Origin: Mansonella perstans
Lineage: Eukaryota; Nematoda; Chromadorea; Rhabditida; Onchocercidae
DNA: 64,000 nucleotides
Direction: 5' to 3'
NCBI GenBank assembly: GCA_037074765.1
Contig: JBAMDO010000257.1
Span: 1-64,000 of the forward strand
Shown: positions 24,801-37,286 of the stretch, in pieces
Position numbering within the stretch: the stretch's first letter is position 1
Layout of the letters: the number at the start of each line of letters is the position of its first letter
The notes under the pieces: generated by a model
What the model saw: only the letters and a program-made list of their open reading frames with translations
What the model was told of the DNA's origin: nothing
Databases searched by the model: none
Position numbers and translations under genes: made by a program

Positions 24801-27800
24801 ACATTTTGCGGTTCTTTGCTGTATTTGCCATCTTCTACTGCTTTATCGTCGTTGTTGCATTTTGCGTTTGATCGTATTTTGGGGGAAATTATTTACTTTG
24901 GACGAAATTTGAGAATTTTTTTCTTTGGTTTATTGGCAACTTCAGTGTTGTGCTGTTTTTGGCATTTCATTTTTTTTTAATGTGAGAGATTGCTCAGTAC
25001 TTGATATATTTTTGACTTTTCAAATTAATATTACTGGTTGTTTAGTTATTATTCCGTCAATAACAATTAAGGTATTGTGTCGACTATCGAATGCATGTTT
25101 TTTTTTTTTTTTTTTTTTTTTTTTTGTGCTGCCACTAAGTTTTAGTTGTTATGCCCTAAACTTATGTTTGCATTGTTATTATTTTCGATCTAGGTAAAAA
25201 TCCATTTTTACGTTTCTTGTCTGATTTACACTGTAAAGTGAAAATGATATGTAAATAGATTATATGTACAGCTGGAAATATGATTATTTTCCGAATCATA
25301 TGGCAGCTAAATTCATTTGCTATGCCCTTGGTTATGAGTTTTTTCATCCATCGAGATTTCAAAAAAAATTCATGTTGTATAATTTCTGCAGTGGTGCACT
25401 TCAGGTTTTGATATTACGTACGAATGGTTATTTGGTATGTTGCGAAACGGTAGAGGAAGCAATATATATAATAAGAAACTTGGTTACAGCTTGCGATCAT
25501 CAGGTTCAAATAATTTTCTATCGAATGGCTAAGAGTAGTGGTAAATCGTCATATCAGTGGATAGAGGCTAATCTTGAATTTTTGGAGCGTTTGAAATTCG
25601 TGATTATTTGTTTGTGAGATTGTGTGCTTGTAACTTTATATTTATTGTCTTCATGAGTTTTCCAGATTTAATCAGAGTTTGTCGAAGTTTATTTCTTGTT
25701 CATTTCCTATTATTAGTCAATATTATGTGAACCTTGTTTTCAGCATTTAATTTCATTATTTCAATGTTTATTTGAATATTTTTTATTTTTTATATCCAGT
25801 TTGTTTAACTAATTAGCAATGATATTGTTAAGTTTTGCATCTTTCTAAGTCCTGTGTGGTTTGCTTACATCTTATAATATAACCATGGACTGGTGTTGAT
25901 TATTTTGGATGAAAATATCAAAAGCTCATTTTAGATCAGAGCTGCAAAGGCTGGTATCGAAAATCTCGTTATACCTGACGAGAAGGCCGTTGCGAGAGTG
26001 TACAAGACAGCGCGAAAAGGCGGTAAATTATCTTTGATGGATTTCGCTTCTCGATTTCTTAGATTTATTGTTAGAAAATTTGCATATTATTTATAACCAG
26101 GAGGTGGTGTCGACCGCAATGGTGCAAAAGATGCGGAGGGGAAGCAAATTAATTGGAGGATTGGTGAGTTGGAGTGGGAAGCATGGATGCGAGTACTTGA
26201 TAATGCGGTAAATATTCTTTTTTATCAAATTTTGAAATTGTGATGGTAAAAATTTGACTTACCATTTGATTTTTCAATAGTTAATTTGCTATCATAAAGC
26301 AAAAGCTTTTAGACCTTATCAATTTGAAATACAATTGGAATCGTTTCTTTCATTCATTCGTGTTTCTGTTTTCAGGGCTACCGAACAGGTCATATCTATC
26401 GACAACCCCTTTTTCGTTCGAAGGCAGTTCCTTCGTCGACAAATAATCAGAACGATGTTGCTGTTCCGCCTAGCGCTTCATCGATTGGCACCGTAAGGCA
26501 GAATTCTTTTTTAAACTAATGTTTCAACTTACCTGTGATTTCTGTATGAAATTTATCCGGTGCTCTTCATTTTTTTGTTTTGTGAAAGTTGTTTTGGTTT
26601 ATGAGATTATGAAATTTGAAATTAAAGGGAAATTATACTTGTTCATATTTCTTTTTTTTGGATTCGTGGATGTGCAATCTGAGCCGGATATAATTCCAAT
26701 ATTTTTTGGATAGAAGATTTCGATGGATAGTTGAGATGACTCTGTTAATTGTTTCTTACACTTATAATCTTGGCTGATGGTTATAAATTTTTTATTTCAT
26801 CCAAATAGTTCATTTAAGGTGGATGAATCCGATTACGAGTCGGTGACAGCGCATAAAATGGCGCTGTTGCGTAAAGAGCAAGAACGGTCTCGATGGTTGA
26901 ATTCACCGAATGCATACCAAAAAATTGAAATCTTGGAAACAGGGACCAACAATCCGAAGCGGATCACGAAGGCATTATTATGCATTTTGATATTTCGTTA
27001 TTCTCATTTGATTTTTTTCTTTTTTTGTTGCCTTCAGATACATTTGTTTTCGAATTTGCTGAGTAAAAGGGTAAAACTGTTTGTTATTTTAACTAAACTC
27101 GATTGATGTGATATCTGAATTATAATAATTTACCTAGAAAAACTTATTAAAACATCTTTTTAATTTCTCGGTTTTGTTGGTTGACCTATTTTAGTCTTTT
27201 ACACTTCGATTACTTAAAAGAAAATTCGAAATGAACATTGTTTCAGTGGGTGCAAGATGTCAGTTCGCCATCTCAAAGTGGAACGCCAGTGAAAATCTCT
27301 TCACCACACCAATTCAGCCCTTTCTCTGCGAATCCAAAGGAATTCAAGGAAAAGCAGAAAGCAATCAAAGAAAATCGTCGATTGGGAACAACTTCAGCAG
27401 GCCCACAATCGCAAATTTTGGACGGAGTTACATCTGAAGAAATTGCACAGATACGGGCGGTATATTTTTCGTATCTATTAAATTTTTCTTTAAATTTACT
27501 GTTATTTTGTGAAAAACTGATCGGATAAAAATACCGTTTCAATTTTTTGGATTTCTGCTTTTTTTTATACCAATTTTTTTAGTATTTGAGTCTTTGAAAC
27601 AATTTTTATTAAACAGATAATCTTGTAATACAGGATGCAGAAACCAGTGATATGAGTCAAGCGGATCGCGTGGTTATGATCGGTACTGCCAGTAAAGGTA
27701 TAATTGATCGGCAGCACCAGCATAATGCCCAGGTATATTTTTACAGTCGGGCGATTGTATTGTTTTTTAATGCAGTTGAAGGTATATAATAAAGAATCAG

Positions 27801-29357
27801 TTAGACTTTGTGTTAGAAACTGAAGGAGATCTAATGGACACACGAATGGACTGAGTTTGTTGTCTGACGAATGATAGGAACCTTAATTACTGCATTCATT
27901 GTGCTCTTCTGGTAGATTCATAGAATTGAGTGATTTGAAAAAGTCACTTCAATTTCGAAATACGCATTTATTGTTTTTGCAGGTTTACCGACAGCTGTAC
28001 GCACCGAATCCGTTTGCTAGTGAAACAGATGAAGATATTCAGAAGTATATGAAGGAAGTTGAGGCAAAAACTCCAAGACCAAGTTCTGCTGCTGATAGTA
28101 CTGAGCATACGACATCCAGTCCACCGTTATATGAAAATGATAGTCCTTCTGCAGGTAATCTTTATGTTACTATTGTCTTCACATATTCTAATCTGTTTGA
28201 ATCTTGTGTGCATGAACTATTCAAAAAAGCTCGTTACTTGATTGTGGTTAGATATATATGGTCCAAGTTTGATCGGTTAACTGCTGTGACTTCATTGCCT
28301 ACACCTTTACGTTAATGAGGTCACAGTTCTCAATACATTCAATCGGATATAGAACTTATTGATTTCCTTTTCACGAACCTACTATTAGCAGAAACAATAT
28401 CCTTGATGCAAGCAGCTCGAGAATATCATACACGTCCCACATTCAGTGGTATAACCGCTTCGATTGATGAGGAGAGAACTGCTACAGAAGTACCTGTTGG
28501 CACTCATTCGCTCTTTGCACAGCCTTCTGTTGGTAGAGGTCAGTCGTTGTTGTGGATGTTAGATCATGCATGTTTCATACGTTGTGCTCTGAATGCATGA
28601 TTGCATAATTATTTGTTTTTTCTCGAGAATGATGCGGTGAAGATCATAATTTTTTATAAAAATTTTATTTGGTAATGACATAGCATTTTGATATTGTAGA
28701 CGGCATTACTGAGTAATACTGGAAATGGCGGAAGTTTTGTATTAGCTTCAGACTAATTGCATTTATTTAGTATTTATTCAGCTCTTTTATGATATCTTAG
28801 TCATATGTAATTTACTGTAACATATTCATTATGGAAAATTATAAATGAAATTTTAGTATCTTTTAGCAAGATAAAATTGGAATACACATCCTTGTGCAAA
28901 TTTGCTGTATCTTTAAAAAAAAAAATTTTTTTCTTACTTACTAATATGGAAAGTACCATTTGTTGATTTTTAATGAGGTTGCAGTTGGTCGTCTTACGTT
29001 GGAAACTACTTTCGATGAGTCTGATTCACCACAGAGTCGTTTTGTACGCAGTTCGCCCTTTGTATCTTCAACACTACCGTATCGTCAGTGCCTATTTCGT
29101 GCTTTTTTCTAGCTTTTTTTGTGGTTTTCAAAAGTGTTGTCAAGGGTAATATGAGCAGTATTAACAAAAATTGTAGGTAACTATTCTTTTCCTGAAGTTT
29201 TCAATTTTGGATAAAAATTTTCTTGGATTTACCGTATGATAATGGGTTTCATTTTCGAAAATAAATTGATTTAATGACATGTTTAATGTACAAAACGTAC
29301 CGTTTTGCGGAAATCATCTCCCAAGCTAATTTTAATTTTTATAAATCCATTTGAATA

Positions 29358-29406
<49 letters not shown>

Positions 29407-29878
29407 AATATTTGCATGAATTTGCACTTTGCATGGTTTGTTTTCCGCCTAGCAAACGAAAATATGGGTTGTTTCTAATATGTTAGCAATGTTAAAATTT
29501 TGATTTACTAAATTCTAGAACAAAAGAATAGAAGAAATCAGATTCCAATGAGACATGTTACTCATAAAAATTCAGCAAAACTGAAAAGGAGTGTGGAGGA
29601 GAAGTTATTCTAATTAAATTTTATTAATAAATATACAAGGATTGAAAATGTAGTTGAGAAATTGGTCTCACATCTTATGCCTGCTTGTTGATATTTGTTT
29701 TGTGATCGCATGGTTGTTTGTTTATTTTTATTTTGGGTCGCTCGTCGCACAGTTATTCGCCTGATGGTGAACCGGTTCAACTGGAGCGACCAATGACATT
29801 ACCATCAGGAACAAAGTTCGCACGTAGTAAATCGGACCGTTTTTCTTCGTTGCGTAAAAATTTATTTTCCAAAAGTAT

Positions 29879-29922
<44 letters not shown>

Positions 29923-30581
29923 CTTTCCTTTTTTCCTTTTTTGGATGGCCTGAAATATATATTCCTTTGCACAGAATACAACAATCAAATGTGTTATTTG
30001 TATGCGAACTGAATGCTGGCATTTTATATCTCGGTCATTTTACTACACCCTTTTAATATTGTACACACATATTTGCATGTCCTTCCTGAATTTTACATTA
30101 CCTAAACTTCATAAATAATCCTGAATACTTTTTGAATTTTGGAATTACAGGGCATGCATTATGTAATTTTCATATTACTGCAGCAAAAAAGCTGCCAATT
30201 AGCAAATATTGTTGGACTTTCAGGAAATGATATTGCAGTACGAAATTCAGAAATGGCACTGTCTGATGACGAGGTGAGGTGTTGTATTTTGAAAACTAAG
30301 TAAAGCGCGTCATGTCATGGGAGGAGCGGTTGCTTCGTACACATGTAACAAGAATTTTTTATGGAGGATATTTGGTTTCATCATCAATAGTAATTATATA
30401 ACTAGCGAAATCTAGAATTCAAGAATATTGTATAAGATGCGTAAATTAATCATAATGACATTGTGTGTCAAACAAACGTAAAGGTATCAAGATGTTAAGT
30501 CATATTTTGCAGCTGAATCAATCGAAAGAGAGTAAAAAGAAGAAACGGGGTTTATTCTCGTTCGGGAGGAAAAAGAAGTGA
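21836..30581 (+). CDS. add-1: Adducin (membrane-skeleton protein), complete
   Basis: Adducin caps actin barbed ends and recruits spectrin at the plasma membrane. Exons: 21836-21949, 22387-22588, 22762-22907, 23231-23371, 23469-23636, 23769-23828, 24354-24452 or 25405-25503 (alternatives), 25935-26022, 26101-26207, 26376-26492, 26819-26971, 27247-27459, 27634-27732, 27983-28154, 28389-28538, 28985-29087, 29753-29874, 30224-30273 and 30513-30581. Either isoform stays open and gives about 790 residues, slightly longer than typical adducins. The class II aldolase-like head includes [18 protein letters not shown] and [20 protein letters not shown]. The neck contains [14 protein letters not shown] and AGPQSQIL. 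The tail ends [15 protein letters not shown], the basic MARCKS-related segment that binds calmodulin and is a PKC target. Two donors are GC (24453 and 26972). The junction 29087/29753 is the least certain. Homology is clear across the length. Confidence 0.93.
21997..22153. repeat. 56-bp-arm foldback in adducin intron 1
   Basis: The left arm is 21997-22052 and the right arm 22098-22153. They are reverse complements with only 4 mismatches in 56, separated by a 45-nt loop. Weaker pairing extends about 8 nt outward. The element lies inside the 437-bp first intron, so the pre-mRNA could form a long hairpin. No target-site duplication or coding capacity was identified. It could be a MITE-like element or a hairpin RNA precursor. 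Confidence 0.85.
24354..25503 (+). other. add-1: Duplicated adducin exon pair, likely mutually exclusive
   Basis: Exons 24354-24452 and 25405-25503 are both exactly 99 nt, phase 0 at both ends, and encode the same block of the aldolase-like head. The first reads [20 protein letters not shown] and ends ACETQ. The second reads [20 protein letters not shown] and ends ACDHQ. Other adducins have one such block, so using both would insert a repeat. The upstream exon needs a GC donor (CAG|GCACGC), the downstream one a GT donor (CAG|GTTCAA). Confidence 0.8.
29880..29917. repeat. 38-nt T homopolymer in an adducin intron
   Basis: An uninterrupted T run lies just after the donor at 29875. Similar long runs occur at 19747-19780 (A), 25100-25125 (T), 53428-53458 (T), 56119-56150 (A) and 60814-60849 (A). 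They are characteristic of this genome and prone to length error. Confidence 0.9.
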
Positions 30582-33500
30582 ATTTTTAAAAATTGCTCTT
30601 GGATCTGCATTTCATCTTTTTCACTGGTATTATTAATGCTCACTGCTTTACCTTCTTTTTTTTTCTTTTGAAATTGAAGGGAGATTTAATGGTATTGGTA
30701 TCATTATTCTCCTTTGCTTCTACGCACATCCATATTCGAAGCATTTTATTATATTACTGTGGGCTCTTTTTTTTTTACTATCCTTTTCATATTAATATTC
30801 CGCAGAACGGTGTATGTTTTTCAAAAAAATTTATACGTAAAATTTTGAACTTCATTTTTGTTTATGTAGTAAATCACGCTAGTGGAAGTAAACTTGTAGA
30901 ATTTAAAATGAAAATTTGTATGACTCCCATACTGAAGTTTTTTAGTATTGATCATATTTAAGTAATACATGATCTCATTGCAGTTCTGTCGGTTCTGTTT
31001 TCCAACTGCTAGATTTATTTAATGTATGAGATTTAATGTAAATCATTAGCTATTACGATCTTAGCATATTTTAGGCACATACCGTGATGGTCATTGGTCT
31101 ACAAATGTATAACAGTTCCTGGAAGTAAACAGTCGGTTTTTTTCTGGTTCGATTACGGAGTACGTCCTTATGTTTACGATGTTTGGAAGAGAGTGGAAAA
31201 AAACAAAAAATTTTATTACTTATTTATAGATAGGCAGTCAGTGTAGGATGTTAATTTCATTTCTGATATATCTAATCCTATGCTCAACCGATGTTTCTAT
31301 CGTGGAAACGTTATTTATTTTGACTGATTGTCTGTTCCACTGTTCCATATATTTTCATTTCTCTTACCGCGCATATTGCTGGCTCAGAAAGATTCATTTT
31401 CCTTTTGTTGCACAGTTCCTGATTTCTTTTTCTTCTTAAAGCATTTATCCATGTTTTATTATTGCTTAGTAATGCTTTTTTAAACCAGTGTCCAGGATTT
31501 CAATCCTTTTGCAATGCCTTTTTTTCCGGTGTCCAGGATTTCAATTCTTTTGCAATATCTTTTTTTTTCTTTTTTTTTTTTAAAAATATAATCATACTAC
31601 CACCATTAACTTTTTATTTGGTCAATTTTATTTTTTCTCAAAATTTTATTCCCATTTATGCTCGAAAAAATTTTTCCTGGACATCAAAAATTTGCCGTAT
31701 TGTTTTAGCCAGAAAATATTGTATGAACACATTAAAAGTGCATGTAGTTTGATTTTGTTTTAGCTATTTGTTAGCTTTATGATGATGGATTTGTTGCAGT
31801 TCATCTCTCTGATCCATCTTTCGTATTTGAATTCGTATTCACATAATCGTAGAGAGCTTTATCTAATCGATATGTGATAGGGAACAAATTTTGAAAGGAA
31901 GTTAGGGAGACCTGAAATGATACCATATATTGTTCCATTCTGCAAATCATTCCAGCATACATCATTTTCATTTCAGGCCGGTTGATTTTTTACGGTTCTG
32001 TTTTTTTTTCATGCTATCTCGGTGAAATTTAAATTTCAGTTTAGCGCGCTAATTTCCCAGTAGAAAATTTACTCCTGGAAATAGCAGTTTAATACTTTTC
32101 TTGTTTCTCATGACGTTTTAGCAATCTTGCTGTTTTATTTCATCATCTTATCATTTTATTTAAATGCTTAATATAGAAATGAATGCATCAATTTTCCACT
32201 CACTCACTCACATCGCTATCATTTCTGTTTCATTATAAATATTTTCCAAATCTTTTCTTTATCTATTTTTTCTAATCATTATTTATAAATGATTGCTTAT
32301 TGCTTGGCTTTGAATTTTTGAAGCAATTAGGATTTTCTTTGTGTAGGGATCCATTCCTTGGCTTTTTTTTATTTAGCAAAAATCTATATTGCACTACGGG
32401 TCTCTTTGGAAGTTTCAATTTTTTTCTTATTCTTGGGATTTCACATTTGACATATGAAAATTTTAGAGTGATATTTTTAGGTATGATTGATTTTCTTTGT
32501 TTGGCTTTTTTTTCCTTCAAAGTTTAGTTTTCATTTCTTGGAAAATATCATAAAAGTGTTTGAAGAAGTTTGACTTTGTGATGGATGTTTCAGTTAGAAT
32601 TTTGCCGGTGATTGATTTTTGTTCTTTTTTAAATTTAGCTAGGATTTACTCCCATATATGAGAAATTTGAATGATGGGAGTAATATGCGCATACATTTTG
32701 ATGGTTTAGTTTCACAAAGTTTTATTGTGTATTTTACATTCCCTTTGAAAAGAGATTATTTGATTTGTTATGCTAATTCAATTAACTGAATTGATTGATA
32801 GGCAAGAATTTTGGTTGCGACAGATTTTGCTGTCTATTTTTTGTCTCCTGTTTTTTTTTTCCTTTTTAATGCGAAATTTTAATTTTGGAAAGTGAAAATT
32901 ATAGGGAAATATTTTGCAAGAATTTTTTTTTTTGCTGAGATGGTGCTGAATTAATTGATTAAGAAAATAAATCTTCGCATATTATTATGTTTCATTTTAT
33001 ATGAAGTTTGTGAGAAAGAAAAATTAATGGAAAAAAAAAACCTGTTAAATTTTTTATAGAATAATTTGACAGGGAAACAACTACATTCATATTGATATTG
33101 GAATTAATTTTTCTTTTCTTAATTTTGTCGCAAAGTTGTTTAACTGTTCTGGCTTTGTTAAAGATGATTTGATTGGTTCATTGAAATTGGTTTTGTATCT
33201 CAGATGAGGTTAAAGTTCGTTACATCAAAAGCATCTGCTTATATATATATATATAAGGTAAATCGATTAACAAGATATAATATTCAGGATGCATTCGGAG
33301 ATTTTTAATTCGGATTGTCTGAATTACAATGAGATTAATTAGTTCACGGAAGCTAGATGTGTTTTGTTATTTCGGGCTCAGAAATTTTGTTTAATTCTTA
33401 AAAAATTTGATTTAAGAGAAAAGTAAACAATTTCATGCAGGGGATAGGTAAATATTATAGTAGATCAATTTCATACAGTATGATGAGTACTAAAGTGTAC
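30582..33500. other. Intergenic, adducin 3' flank to BORCS7-like gene
   Basis: The adducin 3' UTR must lie in the first few hundred bases. The rest is AT-rich with no recognisable coding exon. A 44-bp unit starting CAGTGTCCAGGATTTCAAT is repeated twice at about 31485-31562. Frames seen here are Phe/Ile-rich and overlap on both strands, so I did not call them. Confidence 0.5.
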
Positions 33501-33542
33501 TGAATGATTTATGAAGTAGCTAGCTGTTCATTAAGATATGAT

Positions 33543-34705
33543 ATGGAACGTATGAGTGGCAATAATATACCTTTGGAAGGTCGTACTCGTTTACCTGGCA
33601 AGATACAAGATTGCATCCAGGATTGTGGTCTAATTGTTTCACATATAAAGACTGCATCACGTTCAAATCAGGCTTGTATTTTAACATAGTCATAAAAAAA
33701 ATCTCCAATTAAAATGGAATATTTGTTAAGATTAATAAAAATAAGAATTTTAGTAAAATTATTTATGGTGGCAAACTAGTTTTTTCCAAAATATTTTAGT
33801 TCTTATTTTTTCATTATTATCCTGTAGATTTCCCTCATTTAATCGTTGTGATAGATATTTGTTAGTTGATTGATTGAATGGAGAGTTATATCAAGGCATG
33901 TATCGGATTAGTGGTATTATGGTTAATTGCAGAGCTTTAAAAATTTTTTTTGGAAGAACTTACTACAATCATTTTGTTTCAGCTTCTTGGAATAGCTATC
34001 AAAAATTTTGCATCTTTAGATTCAACAATTGATCAGTCATCTAAGGTAAACGATCTAATTGATATTGCTGTATTGTAGGGACTGATATTTTGCATTTCCC
34101 ATCGATTAAGCTTCACATTTGAGATTTATTATGTTATTTTTTTTTTTTTTTTACATATTGTGGCGATATGGAAGATTTTACTTTTTTCCTTTGATACTCA
34201 TAGCAGTAAGTAATGGTCATTCAATACAAGTAAAAAAAGTATTTTTGAAAATTGGATTCCATTTAAATCAAACAAGGACGTTGATAGTTACGAAAAATAT
34301 GAAAGTCCCAAGATAGATGTAACCTCGTAAGTAGATGGTTTTTTCTGATTCAGTTTTTTTTTTTAGAATTTGCGGAAGTTGGATGCTTTATTGAAAATGA
34401 TAGATTTGCCGTAAGTTTTTCTTTTTTTTTTTGATTTTGATGTCATTCACTACTTGGGTATTTTTGATTAATGAGTAAATTAATCCAGGTTTTTGAATTA
34501 TTCCTCATTCAGCAATCGATTATTAGCATTATTTTCTTTTTTTTTTGGCTTGATGTTCAATTTACAAACAAAAAGGAAAACTCGGAATTCCAACTATTAA
34601 AATTACTCCTTTTAATTGATAAGTTTACTTTTTCATAAAAAAGACAAAAATTATCTAACTTTTCACAGTATCTATTTCAGGTATATGCCAGTGAGCAGTA
34701 AATAA
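33543..34705 (+). CDS. BORC complex subunit 7-like protein
   Basis: Exons: 33543-33671, 33983-34045, 34367-34410 and 34681-34705. The product is about 86 residues. Alternative in-frame ATGs lie at 33504 (13 residues longer) and 33552. The sequence runs RLPGKIQDCIQDCGLIVSH, IKTASRSNQ|LLGIAIKNF, SLDSTIDQSSKNLRKLDALL. It matches the order and spacing of BORCS7, where SRSSELLGQAARNM is followed by a short helix and SLRKM. BORC sits on lysosome-related and synaptic-vesicle-precursor membranes and recruits ARL8 and kinesin. The protein has no membrane segment and is helical, as expected. The first intron requires a GC donor (CAG|GCTTGT) to keep this match. The family assignment is by eye over about 60 residues and is moderately secure. 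Confidence 0.6.
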
Positions 34706-35710
34706 ATGTATCCGGTAGCTGTACATAGTGTATATCTCATTAATCTTTAATTATAAATGAATAATCATTATACCCAAGCATAGCATTGAACTTTCTTCTT
34801 ATATTAATGAGCTTTCTGATGTATGCATGTATACATATAATATATATGTATTGGAAGAAATAATATTTTAAGAAATTTTGATTAATACGAACAAAGAAAA
34901 AAGGTAATAGTAGAATATCACCAGCTGTTATTATGACCTAAAAACAAATATTTATTTTTTATGCAGGCTAGAAATATTTAACAGTGAATTTCGAAAATTT
35001 TATTTGGAATTTAAAATCCCAACATACATACATTTACAATATCATTAATGTTGTACATGAAAGAAAAATGAAAAAAAAAAAAAAAAAACAAATAGTAATA
35101 CAAAATATGTACATACTTTTTTTCGTTCAAAAATACTCAAATATGAAGGCATCAATTTGATAACTTAATTTAATCACTTTAGCATACAGAATGTATGCTA
35201 AAGTTTCAATGAATGGTTGGGATGGTTGTTGAGCATATAATTTTGATATGTATCTATTGGTGTTAGCTGGGACAGTTCAGATTGACAGTGATTCGTTCTG
35301 TCATTTTTTGGCAAGTTACTCCTTCTAAAGACAACAACATGCGCTGAGAGCGATGAATTCAAATCTCAAGCAGACATCATTATTTTTGGGTAAATTTGAA
35401 AAATTCTTGATCAATTATTTTTGTATGCTAAAGTTACAAATATGAATGGAATAACAAACAAAGATTTATATGAGCATTAAAAAATTTCTGGATGTAATAT
35501 GAGTAAAATTCAAAGTGAAATTTTTTACAAAGTTGAAAAAACAGAAATATACATTTTACGACAACAGCGCGTCTATGTATTGAATAAATTAATTTTGATA
35601 TAACAATCGAATAATTGTTAAACGATTAAAATTCTTTCCAATAAATGTTATCAATTCCTACGGATGCTGTAATTTCTTCGATTACTTTAGCTATTATTAA
35701 TAAATATGAA
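34706..35710. other. Convergent 3' flanks of BORCS7-like and kinase genes
   Basis: The two genes face each other here, so their 3' UTRs and poly(A) sites share this 1 kb. AATAAA-like motifs occur on both strands. The stretch AAAGTTTCAATG...GCATACAGAATGTATGC at about 35181-35205 contains a short palindrome (AGCATACAGAATGTATGCT). I see no further gene. Confidence 0.5.
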
Positions 35711-37284
35711 CTATCTATCGCAATCATCATCATCATCATCATTATCACCATCACTACTTACCCATTTGCATATTTCATTATATAATTGTTGTGGAGTTAT
35801 TCGCTTGGAACTATCAATTTCCAATTGAGTACTTATCATCCTAGCAATATTTTCACTGATATCAAGTGATAAGGCTGGTTTATCATATGCTTCATAGTTA
35901 TCACAAGCTACGAAAAGAAACATTCGGCATAATTCTTGCTCACCAAATGGTACCTGTAAAAAAATTCAATTTAAAAAAAAAAAAATACTAAGCTTAAATG
36001 CTTCTATCAATACAACTAAGTTCAAATACTTTTTTTCTTTCCAAAGATTCTAAATTTTAAAATTTTCTTTTTAGGTAAAAGAAATGAATTAATTTGGTCA
36101 ACAATCTAACAGTATCAATTAATAATGATAATTAACTAAACGATACCTTTCCCATAATACAATGATAGAAGACACAACCAAGACTCCATACGTCAACTTC
36201 ATGACCATATTCATGTATTCGTAAAATATTTGCACCAACTTCCGGTGCCATATAGTACAGCGTACCAGCAACATTTGTTAATGATTTCTCCTCTTCATCA
36301 TTAAGTATTCGTGAAATTCCAAAATCGGAAATTTTTGCTGTTTCAATTAAATTTTTCTCACTATATTTGATTAAAATATTTTGTGGTTTAATATCACGAT
36401 GCACAATGGAATAATTGTACAGTTCATTATAGCCACGAATAACATTATCCATTAGTCGTCTGAAAAACGTGCATGTGAAAAATTTTTGAAGAATTTAAAT
36501 TACAATTTAATTTTTAATAAATTATTTTTAAATTTCATTATTTCAAAAACTTTTAAAAAAGTTTAAAGCAAAGGAAAGTCTAAGAACGTTGCATATGAGA
36601 AAATTTTGGAGAATTTAAAATACAATTTAATTTTTAATAAATAATTTTTTAAATGTCATTATTTCAAAACTTTCACGAAAGTTTAAAGCAAAAGAAAAAA
36701 AAATGTTGAATTTTTACATTAAATTATTTGATGATAGTGTACCATTAGCACTATGATATTTCAAATGACGATCCAAATCAATATCACATAATTCCATCAC
36801 AACATAAATGATATCATCGTTACTGCTTGCCGTACAACTATCCGTAAAGCCAATCAAATAATCACTTTTGATTGCTTTCATAACTTTCACCTCATGCGGT
36901 TTTACGCTTACTTTAAGCATCTTCTTAATTGCTACAGGTTTGCCCGTACAACATTCGAGACCACGATAAACGAAACCAAACGAACCGTAACCGATGCATG
37001 ATGTTATACAATCACTGGAAATCAAATAACTTTTAAAAATACATTTCAAATAAGCTACCGCTGTAAATGGCAAAAAGAAAAAGAAACGGTAAAAAAAAAA
37101 AAAACTTACTTATATTGAAATGTGCTACAACTAGATGAAATAATTACAGTATTACAGGTGAATTGTTCAGGTAAATGATTGTTATTGTTACTAGCATTTT
37201 TTAATTCTGTCTCATACCAATCCACTCCATTATTATTTATCCAGTCTTTTACATTATCCATAATAAAATTCCAATATTTCTCCG
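35711..37284 (-). CDS. Serine/threonine protein kinase, C-terminal part of gene
   Basis: Exons on the minus strand, 5' to 3': 37284-37110, 37014-36718, 36459-36147 and 35953-35711 (stop). Phases agree at every junction. Kinase hallmarks in order: glycine loop GYGSFGFVYRG, catalytic Lys in VAIKKML, HRDIKPQNIL catalytic loop, DFGISR, a TLYYMAPEV activation-segment end, and DVWSLGCVFYHCIMGKVPFG (subdomain IX). The domain ends about SKRITPQQLYNEICKW. It is therefore predicted active, with Ser/Thr specificity (DIKPQN). The tail is an acidic DGDNDDDDDDCDR encoded by a GAT/ATC microsatellite. The first exon seen starts in phase 1 with no credible start Met, so upstream exons are missing, perhaps in 37.3-43 kb. 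The subfamily is unresolved; IKK/TBK1-like or ULK-like are possible. Confidence 0.8.
36467..36705. repeat. ~120-bp tandem duplication filling a kinase intron
   Basis: The intron between the exons at 36459 and 36718 consists mainly of two copies (about 36467-36583 and 36590-36703). They share GAATTTAAA, TACAATTTAATTTTTAATAA, CATTATTTCAAAA and GTTTAAAGCAAA. The duplication doubled the intron length. Confidence 0.75.
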
Positions 37285-37286
37285 CT

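Noticed and set aside
25264..25617. 117-codon plus-strand frame as a separate gene
   Set aside because: Only the 99-nt core 25405-25503 is coding-like, and it is the duplicated adducin exon; the rest is intron.
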